From Pyrrhosoma nymphula (Eukaryota > Arthropoda > Insecta > Odonata > Coenagrionidae), in NCBI GenBank assembly GCA_963573305.1, contig OY754329.1, positions 15,963,200-16,027,199 on the forward strand: a DNA stretch of 64,000 bases, read 5' to 3'. A program made the translations under genes and the position numbers. Within the stretch, counting starts at the first letter, position 1; the number at the start of each line of letters is the position of its first letter. Below the pieces are notes generated by a model, which made no database searches, had not been told where the DNA came from, and was given only the letters and a program-made list of their open reading frames with translations. Shown piece by piece: positions 47,701-59,700 of the stretch.

Positions 47701-50700
47701 TATTCATATGTCTTTGCAAAAAATCAGTTGTACTATTGAAGTATATTTTTCTGCTCATATTTCGTGAATAGACAGTGGAACCTCGATCTATCGTTCCCAC
47801 AAGGATTGTTTTCCCGCTACTATCATCCGCCGTTCTTAGTCCCGTATGAAACTCCATATCAGTAACGTTATTTATTCCCGCATACATCGTTCTCTGAAGT
47901 ATCGTTTTCCCGCAACGTGCATTTGTATATCACGGTCCCGCTGCAACATTTCCTGCATACTGCGTTTGAAAAACAAAATTAAAACAAAGAATTTACATTG
48001 TTTTATTTTCGCTGCCATCTCTTAAGACTAAAATGTTGAGAGATACAGTCACACAATCACGTTGTGCCATTTGTAGTTGACTCCGTGACTGTGATAGCGT
48101 CATTCCCAGAGTTCATTTTGTTGCTAGTGGTTCTGTGTGCATTCATCCGTAGTTTTCATTCACTTACTGCTGTCAGTTTTTGTTTGTTTATAAGTTTCAT
48201 TTAATTTTTCTTCGGATCATGGCTCATCGAAAGAGGAAAGGGGAAAGTAAGAACTTTGCGATATTGTCTCAGAATAGTAGAAGATGAAGAAAAGAATCCG
48301 TGGGAGAAACATGTGGACTTGTCAAAATGCCTCGGGTTGTTGGCTAGCACATTAACACTAGGAGGACGGGAGTTTTGCACCACCTAGAAGGACGGCTAGG
48401 GGCCATTTGACCCCTAGAATGTTTTTTGGAATAAAAACCCTTTTTTTCATCTTATATTCAATTTTATTGTACAAAGTGTTTAATTAACTCATTAAAAACA
48501 TTTTTTTATCATTTTTAAATAATGTTACAACTCAAAAATTTATAACAATTTTTTTTTTTAAATCGTGAATTAAATCATATTAAGTCAATTACATATTTAA
48601 TCAAGAAATTTCATTTTATGCACTCAGTACAAAAGTTATATTTAATATTTTAAAATAGGCACAGTATGTTTGCACAAATTGTATAAAAATTTAAAAAATA
48701 TTACTTCGTTGTACAGCTACTTACAAAAAAATCGTACCACTTCCCGACGCAACCCGCACAACAGGGTATTTAAATCGTCGATGTGACAACACTGTTGCCC
48801 CACTTGACTGCCTAACGCTATCGCGTCGGTCAGACGATCTCCGAAGCAGGAGCACCCGAATGAAACGAGCTGGAGAAGCCAAGGCCCCATGTTAAAGGGG
48901 GCTGGAAGCTCACTGGCACGGCGGCGAAAAGGGTTTTCTTTCGCCGAAGAAACTTACGAATTCCCTTCGTCAGGGCCGTCCCTGGAGATTGAGGGGCCCT
49001 TTTATTTCATGGAAAGAAGGAAATTAACTGACAATCTGGCAAATAGTTTCAAGAAGTTTACATGCGCGCTAGGTAGTTTGTAATTTCGAGTAATAGGCGG
49101 GTTTCCCCGCGCCGTCTGAAAGATTCAAGCCCGGGTGGGGCCCCCATAGGCGCTGGGCCCAGTGCAGCGGCACCTGTCACACTACCCTAGGGATGGCACT
49201 GCCCTTTGTAGTGCGGACCACCGTCGTCGGGCCTCTCCATCTCGCTCACTGACCCTGTAGGTGTAGGCACAGACTTTAAGGAACCTCAGTTTTCCAAATT
49301 ACGAAGAGATTATATGACCGAACCGCTTTTCGAGGAACACTCATGGACCATCCACTGCCGATTGTGGTCACATCGGACTGTCGTTCGCGGAAGTCGGGAA
49401 ACCTAGCGGACAGTTGTGCCGGCCAAACCAAGCGTCATAGATGCTGAGGAATGGAAGCTCACGGGCGAGGGGAGAGAGGATGGTTTTTTTATTCCTGAGA
49501 CAAGTTTCGATTGCTTTCCTGAAGTGAAAAGTGACATTGTTTCAGTTATGTAACGCTACCTGCCGTTAGTGGGAAATTATGAGTTAGTATTAACTATTAT
49601 TATTAACTTAAATTGCCTTAGTTTTATGGCGGAGAAGAATGCTCAAAACAATTGAAAAAACAGACATACAATATCAATGATGATTTTCTATTCTAGTTTA
49701 AGTAATACGATTATTTTTTTCAACTTTCTTGAAATAAAAATTTTAAATCGAGTAGAAAAAATCTGATATATTTTTTATTTTAACTGGTTATTATAAGTGC
49801 AATTTATTGCCTTTTCTATCGGGAAATATACATTTTAACCTTTCGCGTTTCCATGTATTTATCTGCATCGCGAGATTACGATAACCGAGCTCCTAAAGCA
49901 GGTATGAAAACCTATCAAATTGAGATACAGAAGTGGACGAATTACGCCCAAATCTACGTTGAGTCATTTCCCTCCCACCTATTTGTGATACCATGTTACA
50001 TGTGCTATTAGACACATAGTGCCTCGCGAACTCAAGACGTGCAACTTTGTGAGCATATGTAAGAATTTCCTTCACAGCTGCACTCCTCGCCTCAAGTCCT
50101 GCATATTTTAGCCTCCGACCCATATTCAGCCTGTCCAGTCTGTGGACATACCCGAACACCAACCGCATCCCTAGTCTCTACGGCAGTCGGAAAAGGATTT
50201 GCCCATACGTGGTCCACTATGTGCCCGTCCTCCTCTGGAGTAGTCACTTGAAGTCTCCCTGAACCCGCCTTCCTGGAAACCGAATGGGATTCTTCCCACT
50301 TTTTCTTGAAATTAACTATTGTCACGTGGGAGACATTCAACTGCCGTGCAATCTCCCGAACTGGCATGTTTATCCGTTAGTATTCCTGCCACTCAATTTC
50401 TCCGTAGAGGTGTCAACTGTGGCATTCCTCTGGCGTAACAATCACGCACAGTAACTTTTAATTTTCGGTTTACTTTTCCTCCTAGAAACACACCTTTCAC
50501 CGCTAACACCACGCGCTCAACTGGAAACGAGATTAATAAATGGAAAGGCACTCGAAACAGAACGGCGTATTTTTAGCACAGAGAAACAACGTATGCCTCT
50601 CTTTTGTTTCGGGGAAAGAATACCCTCCTCGCCGCCTGTGAGCTTCCACCCCCCTGCATCACCGGGCCTTGGCTTCTCCAGCTCATGTTTCATCGGGTGC

Positions 50701-53700
50701 TCTGGCTTCTGAGACACCGGGCGAGGCGGGCCCCGCCCGACCCGTTCGGACGCTATAGCGTTCGGCAGTCAAGTGGGGCGACAGCGTTGTCACATCGAGA
50801 ATTTAAATAGCCTGTCGTGCGGGTTGCGTTGGGAAGTGGTACGATTTTTTTGTAAGTAGCTGTACATCTCAGACGCACAGTAATTTTTTCAGCGCATTTT
50901 CCGCAAAATATTTTTTTGCATTGACGGCGTATGTTGGATGATTTATTAGCGCAATTTGGTGATATTTGGCACCTTTTTCTTTTTTGTGCCCGTGGGCATG
51001 TGGCTGTTGGATTTTAAGTCACATTACTCAATTGATACGAGGATGAGGGTGAGGGTTCCGTCACTGATATTCCCAAAACTTCCTCCACCAATTTTTGGAT
51101 GTATTTTTTAAGACTCATTTTTTTGTTCGTTGTTTCGGTGTAAAGCACCCAGCTGTTTATTGTGGCCAGGTCCAATATATTGTAAAATACATGGACAGGC
51201 CACCTCCGTGTAGTTGACCTTGTGGAATATTTTCGACACATGCTGTCCAATATATCTACTCAGACTTTGTTTTTATTATAAAAAAGAATGGTTTCTGTTT
51301 TTTTTCCGAAACAGTGACGTCTGCATGCATGGTGCAAAGTAAAAGTACATTCTTATTCTTTTTTGCCTGGTACTGCGTGAGAGTATGGCCTAAGGTATTT
51401 TTGAAGACTCGTGTGGAATAGATTGGAATATTCATGCGGACGGAAGGTGGCAAAGGTGTTTTTTCTGATCGTCCCTACAAGAGATATTTTCCGTTTTTTC
51501 AAATGTTCAGCAAGCTGGTGATGAAAAATAATTGTTACAAGTAACATTTATGCCTGAATTCTGGTATGGCTCGGTCAATCTACTAACCACATATTCCCCC
51601 AGTGCTTGATTAGATAGCCTATCTTCATCTTTGCCACAATATGGAAATGCATTTAGGCAGTATTTTAATTTTACATCTGTCAAAACCCAGTACTTGATTC
51701 CAAATTTGTCTGGTTTATTTGGCATATACTGTATAAAGGGGCACCTGCATTTCATAGGATAGAGCTGTTCATCGGCTGTTACGCTTTCACCTGGATTGTA
51801 GCAGGATTGAGAATTGTTCACAAAATGATTCCAAATTTCAGACATCAAAAAAAATTTATCTGTTTTCAGTGCTTGACTACGAGTCACTTTCGAATCGAAG
51901 CGTAAATGCTTCATAATGTTCAAGAATCAAACCCTAGCCATTGCGCTAGAGAATATTTTTGAACCCTACGTTTTGTCCCAGCAGCTTTTTATAGACAAAT
52001 GCCTCTGCCCCAAGATGCCTCTTGCATATATCAATGCGATAAATGTTAGAAGTTCTTCTCTCATCAAGTTCCAATCAGGATTTTGAAGTTTATCATGCTC
52101 CACAGTATATTTTATGATGGAGTCTAAGAGGTTATCACTCACCAACAAGCAGAATGCCCTCAACACTGACAGTTCTTGAATATTTCTCTTGGCGTACGGT
52201 GTCGGACCTGGTGCTAAATGCAGAATATTTTGCCTCGAGAGTCTCCCTGCTGGGATGTGATCAGATGAAATCTCCAACCACTTCGTTCCATCCCGAGCAA
52301 TTTTGCTTGGTGCGGATGATTCTGGGGGGTTCTTTAAAAATAAAAAAAATAATAGTTATTCTACCAAGTATTTTTATACGAATACAGTGACGTAGTCGCC
52401 GCTAAAAGGATTCGCGATTGGGTGAAGAGAGCCCTCGGTGAGTCCTTAGGGCAGTATAAACTGATGCATTATGTGCGAAAATAATAATATATTGTTTGTT
52501 TTCCATAAATTAGGAGTACTGTAAGAAATAAAAGTGAATTTTAAACCGGATAATCAAGAGTTCACTGTACATCAATAAAACTCCGAACTATCGTTTCCGA
52601 CCATCGACATGGAAGTTTTATTTAGTGTATGCACTAATTATTGACATTAATTTAAAGATTTCCAGCTTTGACAGAACAGCTGCATGATTCCCGAGAATAA
52701 CAACATTTTCCATAAATTTACGCTCATTGGTAATGATTTGCCGGATTATTCGTTTTCCCGCATTAATCGTTTTTTTCGGCCATCCCCTTGAAAAATGATA
52801 GATCGAGGTTCCACTGTAACACATTTATTTAAAGCCTTACTCTTTGTGGTTTTCTAAGGAGAAAAAAAAAGAATTTTTGTCTTCAAAAGTTGATCTTGCT
52901 CATTTTTTCTTCTTGAGTTGAGAGGGCTGAGTAAGTAAATACTTCATGAGGAAGGGATAGTCTTAATTATTGAATAACTTGGGATCAAAACTTGATTTTA
53001 CATTGGGGTTACAGGTTTTCCACATGCCGCAATCTGCTGCTCTTGCAGCATCTGATCCTTGAGTGCAGTGGGGGAGGGGTTGGCTTTGGTGGAAGCAGCT
53101 GGGCAGGCGGTCTTGGACCTCTGATTGATGAGGAGCATGTTAATGGAGTCAGATCTGACTTAATACCCAGGACAACCCTGCTAACTCAGGCATATCTCCT
53201 GCTGAAGTGGGTCACAGAAACTCCCTGTGCACCCCATCCTCCACCCTCCAATTCTCTGTACGTATTAATTACCCAGCTTTCCTATTTATGTACATCCTAT
53301 CTTATACCTCAGTCATTGCTGATGTTTCATTAACTTTAATTTACTTCATCAGGGCAACAAATACGGTATATAGACTAAAACTGTGCTAATATGTGCATCC
53401 ATTGCTAATATTTATGTTCATCCATTTGAGAACCTAGTAAAATATTATCTGAAGTGCCTTCAATGCGATTTGAATGTGCATATATGAAACTCTAATTTTC
53501 AATTTTCATACAAAAATACACTTGCTATTTATAAAAAAATGCTAACAATTTATCTTGTTTACTGCACTTGAAGCAGGTAAAAAATCAATTTCAGTATATG
53601 AAGCAGTGAAAGCCTACCCAAGAAGACACATCTAAAGTTTTTGAAATTCTTGTTAAACATAAGCTTGAATTATACAAATGATTGAATTTGCAGTGATAGC

Positions 53701-56700
53701 CTTCAGTACTAATAAAAAAGGAACTGATTAGATCAGGAAAGAGTAAGAATGATCCATTCCATTAAAAAATTCATAAATTACTTATGTTCACTTATCTTGA
53801 TTAAAGAGTAACGAAACTGTTATTTAGAAATTGTAATAGCTGGTCTGTGTAATTTTAGTTTTATAGCTAATCTATAAGATATGTGTTTGAGGGAGAGCCT
53901 AGATTATCTAAGGGGTCTCAAAACTTGTGAGGAAAGGTAAAATGCTGCAGGATTTCTTTTGTATATGACTTGGTACTGAGAAGAAACTGGTATTAATAAT
54001 TTGGTGAAAACAGGTTTTAGATTTGAGATTCAAATTTGGAAACTAGTTAGTCACTAGAAACTACTTACAGGTAAACCCAACTTAACTCTAGAGAGGTGTC
54101 CCAAAAACTGTTTTGCAAAATTAATTAGGTTTAAATGAATTTGCGTATGTAAGCCATAAGAAACCATTTAATTTATTAGGGATAATTATGAGATGTCAAA
54201 CATTGCTAAACACTTAAGTCATGGTTTTATGCCCAAAAATCCAACGTGTAAACATAATAGAGAATTTGTAAATTGTCACAATTGCAGCACAGAGTACTTG
54301 ATTCAGCTCCAGAAAGACTGAAAAATAACAAAAACTTTTGTGAAAGAGTTCATTGTGAATTATTGTTACAAATTTAATTTTAAGGGTGCCTCTAAGTTGG
54401 TGTGTAAGTTCTGTATGTTGATCTAAATTTTTATTCATGCAAAAAGGAAATGCTTATTTTAATTTCAAAGGGAGAACAGCCTCCAGCAGATGATGCTGCT
54501 TAGAATAAATGATAGCAAAAGTTCAAGCCGTGTTGGAGGACCTACGTTACACCACCTCCACCCCCAGGGAAGAGGTGGTGCCTGGACTCTGGCGGAGTTA
54601 TTCCTCGCGTCTGAAGGAGGTCACCATGCGCATGCACTCTCTGTACGCCTCATGGATGGTGGTATGAGGAATGGAGATGGTGAACCAAATTCAAACCTGT
54701 TCAACTGCCAGTGGCATTCAGCTATGCTTCCATACGTAACTCTTGTTGGACAGCTAATGTATCCTTTTGGGACTTGATTTTATTCATTAATTAAAACTAT
54801 ACTATAAAATTAATTAGTTGCATTTTAATATGTTGCTTCCATACGTTACTCTTGTTGGACAACTAATGTATCCTTTTGGGACTTCATTTTATTCATTAAT
54901 TAAAACTATACTATAAAATTAATTAGTTGCATTTTAATACTTGTGTCAAAAGAAGGCAAAAGGAATCTGGTATATAGTGCTTGTTATGATCTGCAGCTCT
55001 GTGTGTGGTGTATATTGAAGAGTTCATTATGTAACTTATAGCTAGGGACCCTGAAATTTCGCGAATGGGTTTTTTTACGAATGGGTTTTTTCACGAATTT
55101 TTTTTAAAGAGCATAAAAGTTGATATTTTGATGTTTAAAGCCCTAATAAGTTAAAATTTGCCATTTGTTGTTCACGAAATTCACCAAAATTTCACAAATA
55201 ACTTTTTATTTGCGAAATTTAACAGTATTTGGCTGTTAGTGCGATATTTTGCGTGAAATTTCGCATTTTTTAAACCTATCGTACGATAATTTGCAATATG
55301 AAATTATTTAAGTTTTATTTTGATATTAAGATTTATTAAGGTGTGGCAATAGCAATACCACCGTTCCTCACAGGCTGGGTGGCCATTGAGTCACCTTTGT
55401 AATGGCCTGTATTTTGTGTATATCTGTGTATTTTGTTAACTATCAATGAAGATTTGAAAGAATAAGTTAGATATATCAATTTATGCCTCTAATACAATTC
55501 TTTGTTTGTTTAAATTGAGAAATAAGTAAATATTTTTTTCACCGCCGGAGCATGAAATTTGCGATTTTTGCACCGCTGGGGCTATGATTTTTACACCGCT
55601 TTCCCTCGAGTTTATTTACCACTTTTCAGGGTTCCTACTTATAGCACATCTCTATGATTCTGACATATTGTAGGATTTTGATAATTTTGTAAAAAAATAG
55701 TTAATATCCCAAATTATTTTGTAAATATAAGAGACATATTTGCTATAATACCTTGAGCTGTGAGCTCTTCTCCCTTCTAAAGGACCAGGTTTCTGTTACT
55801 TGAATGGGTAAACCTATTTATAGGGTAAATTCTCTATATGGTGAAATTGGTGGGACCACAAATTTTTCCATTTCTATGTATGTAATTATTCTATAAATGA
55901 TACTATGCACTGGTGTCCATTTTTATATCATCTGCAACATGGCCGTTAAATAAATCAGGCTCTAACAAAGATTTAAACATTTATTAATGTAAATTGATGA
56001 GTGCTGAATATCTTAAATTTTGCATCATAAGATTGATTTGTTTCACATTTGTTTTTTTTGTCAGTTATTTTTATCTCATTGTTGAAATACAAAATGCTCG
56101 AAATTCATGCATGTCAAGATTCCCATTAAATGTATATTATTGGGATGGTTCGGTTTTCAGTTCCACCAGTTCTTGTGCTTAGAACCGGAACCAAAGCTAA
56201 AAAAAGAATGGTACCGAAGTAATTGTTGCAAAAACCAGTTTGTAACCTGTTTACTCTCTGAAAGTGAAGGCCTCACATCAAAACCTGGTGAAATACGCTG
56301 ACTAGATGCTTTAAAATTCTTGTTAATGAATATGTGAACATGGATGAAAAAAAGAAGTAAGCTATGAAAAAACAGGTTTTGAAGACTGCTGGTTTTATTT
56401 ATTTGTCTCTATGCTGGACTCACAATCAGCCAATACCGACAGCAGCCTGGCCCATTGGAGATATCGGATGAATTCTAAAGTGATGTTGGAAAGCAGAATC
56501 TTTCGAAACGACGGAAAGGATATGTAAATTAATGTCAAAGCACGCCACCAAGTTAAAAGATGGACTAACTGAGCTATAAGTTTGGAGTATATTTTTTGAG
56601 AAGTAGCTGTAAAAGTAGTTGCTACAAAAATTTATGTAGTTTGTAGCTGTTTTCAACAGCTACTTTTCCACATCACACTGTAAACTATGGGGTCGAGTAT

Positions 56701-59700
56701 TGCCACAGTATGTCACTGAGTGGAAGAGTATTTGCCCAATCCTTTGTCACCAACAGCCTTTCCTCCCTTAAGTAAAGTAAAAATTATTTCACATCACTGT
56801 TCTCCTCAGGGTCCTTCTTTTTCTAAGAAGTAAGAAGCATTATTGTATTTGTAAGAAACAGATTTGGTTTCTCATCTCTAGTGAAAGTGATTTCACATGT
56901 TCATGATAGTATTTCTACGGTTTACCTAATCTATTGATAATACGTATGAACTATAAATATGACTGACTCATGAAAATTTGGCCTTGCCTGATGCCTATAT
57001 CCCATACGAGCTGAATCAGATAAAAATGGGTCACTTGTCACTAACTTTGTGTTTCTGTGAAATTCTTTCTTTCTTCCTACGCTTGCTTCCTTCATCCTGA
57101 ATGTGTGGATCCTATGCCCATCCTTTTATCTGCTTAGGAATATGTAGTGTAACTGTTGATTTAGAAATTACAGTCAAACCTCTTTAAAGTGAAATTCTAG
57201 GGACCAAGAAAAAAATTTGTTGTATAGAGGTTTTTGTTATACAGAGGTTTCTCTTGTGCAGAATTTATGACCCATTTTAACATTGAGACCGTAACTTTTT
57301 TTGCTGTATAGAGAACTTGTCTTCTATAGAGGTTCGTTCTAAAGAGGTTTGACTATCTTTATTTGTAGTAGAGTATCTTCTTCATTTCTATTCCAATTGT
57401 TTTGATTGAAAGCCTGCTTTAGGCATGGATGATGCATGACCAGAGCCTTGAAGAGTCTTGAGCCCCAAATCGTGGTTGTTTGTGTACACAACCCAGGGTT
57501 ATTTCATTACTGTGGTTGTTTCCTTAACCATTATATAGATGGCCAATCAGCAGGAACTTCATATTCCCTGAATTTCTTTTGTCATCGCGGCAATATGTTT
57601 TGATCCAAGAGTATGTCAGACTTCTCCAGACTTGGTGTGAATGGAACAGTTGCTCAAGTAAGTGTAAATTGCCTAAATGTGGTGAACATTTAACAGTGTG
57701 CCCATTCTCTCAGAAAATCTGGGAAAACTGGAAACACCAGGAATTAGAAACTACCGTGAAAAACTGGGAAAAACCTGGGAATTTTGTTGAGTTTCTGGGA
57801 AAGTTATTAACTACGTAAGCAAGCTTTAAAGGAACCAAAGCCATAATGTAGTTTTTTCCTGATTTCTCAGTGAGCATTTACATGCAGAAATCTTGCTGTA
57901 ATTATTCAATTTACTGCAAAAATATTTTTATTCTATAGAAAATGAATTGGTGACTAAAAAATGGAATGTTTCGTTGATGTTCTGAATAGGAGAAATCAGG
58001 TCATATTAACTCCATAGCTTTGGCTTTCTTACCAAATAATTCTTTGCTTGAATCTCTCCTGTAACTGGGCTCACTAGGTGAAACTGTGGCATGTTGAAAC
58101 TATTGTGATAAAAGGGGTAGCATCACTTTCTGGGGCAAATTCCAGAAGTGTTCAATGGTGATTAATGTGTGCTATTTCTAGGTTTTGACTTACCTACTGC
58201 TGAAAAGTTTTTAATTTTTTCTTGCCTTTTACCACTGAGCTGATATAATTTTCAATGAATGAATCGGTTTGTGTCGGCAAAATTTCAATGCTCCCCCCCC
58301 ACACCCTAGTAGTTAGATTAGATTGTTGTTGGGGGGGCCTTCGTCAGGAGCCCGGGCACTTAGACCTTTCTTGGTCCATTGTGCCAACCCCATGCCTGTC
58401 TGCCACTTGCAGACAGGGGACAAGAGCACCTCGGTAGAGGTATGGAGGATTGGACTCCCCCTGCCTCACCCCAGTACCAGGTATAGAGGATTTCCTCCCT
58501 CCAACCGGTCTGGCCTGGCCCCTCCGGCCTGCTGGTATAGGTATGGAGGGAGTATCATCTCTCCATCCATGCCTGGTTGAGGGATAGAGGAGGGTCACCC
58601 ATCCAACCACCGTCCGGGCCCAACGTTGCTTAACTTCGGTGTTCTGATGGGAACCGGTGTTTCAACGTGGCTAGGCCCTTGCCCACACCCTGGTAGTACC
58701 TGGGAAGATAGAAAAAAATGGTAATTATAAGGCATTCCATACCCCCCAGACCCTGGGAAAGTAGCAATCCATCCTCCCCCACCCCACTACCTCCCCATCC
58801 CATAAAAAACAAGGACCTTAATCCACCCCTGAGAGGGATATAGAAGGAGTTAGTGCGTGCAGCTATTGGAAGAACACATGCTTGAGTAACAAACATAAGA
58901 GGTTGCTTCAAAGGCCAGAGCAAAGAACTAGATCAGCTTAAAAGTTACCAATAAATCTTCTTGGTGTCATAATCTAGTGGTGCTGAGTCAGATTATCAGG
59001 CTTAAGTTTTGTTGATTACATTTCCTGTTGTCCCAATCAAGTTGTAGTTGTCTTTCATGTGCATGCTAATTTTAAATGTTGATATAACTTAATTATTTTC
59101 CTATTTACAGGAAAGTTTATATTGGGTGTGGCACTTTTAATTGGGGGTGGAGAAAGAGACAAAGCCTATGACCTTGTGGTGCAAGCTGCAGAGGGTGTCA
59201 GCACTGACCATTTTATGGCAAGTGCTCTGCTCCAACACTCTTCAAAGTCCCAAAAAGGTCTTTATCCCAATCTAAAAAAGGAACTGGAAAGCGCTGGATC
59301 TAAGGATTCTGCTGGTAGCTTTTCTGGTGATGATGAACAGCCTTCAAATGCTAGGCGTCTTGTTCTGTATTATTTACAGGTAAGGGAAGGGGATCTGCTT
59401 CAAGCAGAAAAAATCTTTGCTTTACGTTTTATTTTAATGCTGAGTGCATACTTGAATATGTAATCTTCATTGCATGGATGTTGTTTCTGGTGAGGTTCAC
59501 TTAGATGAAAGTTACAGTATTTTAGCTCTTAAATGGGTAATTTTTTTGTATATACCAATTTTGTTGTTGTTACCTTAGTGTTGGAAGCATTGTGCTGATT
59601 CTACCAAGTAATTTTAACTGTTTTGGTTGCTACGTCTTTCATAATCAGATTACAAAAATATTTTATGCATTTATTATGCAGATGGAACAAATTAAAGGTT

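Larger units (their letters stand above)
48714..50862 (-). mobile_element. Tc1-like element with long terminal inverted repeats
   Basis: TA at 48712-48713 and 50863-50864. Ends CAGCTACTTACAAAAAAATC and its complement continue as imperfect inverted repeats for roughly 250 bp (CGTACCACTTCCC, ATGTGACAAC, TGGAGAAGCCAAGGCC shared). Transposase relic on the minus strand at 49893-50367. 2149 bp including an internal hAT MITE. Confidence 0.85.
48357..52340 (-). mobile_element. piggyBac relic, interrupted
   Basis: Left edge: TTAA then CACTAGGAGGACGGGAG, with a GGCCATTTGACCCC block typical of piggyBac-like termini. Transposase pieces lie on the minus strand at 51014-52335. The right terminus is lost; coding homology starts at about 52335 (NPPESSAPSKIARDGTKWL). 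Confidence 0.7.
47773..52816 (+). mobile_element. pogo/Tigger element hosting a four-layer nest
   Basis: Outer ends CAGTGGAACCTCGATCTATC (47773) and its reverse complement ending at 52816, with TA after the right end and GA (decayed TA) before the left. At 48220 a transposase start reads MAHRKRKGES; after a frameshift IVEDEEKNPWEKHVDLSKCLG continues into LASTL, matching the Tigger N-terminal HTH. The coding region is cut at TTAA (48353-48356 region) by a piggyBac relic, itself cut by a Tc1-like element and a hAT MITE. Confidence 0.75.
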
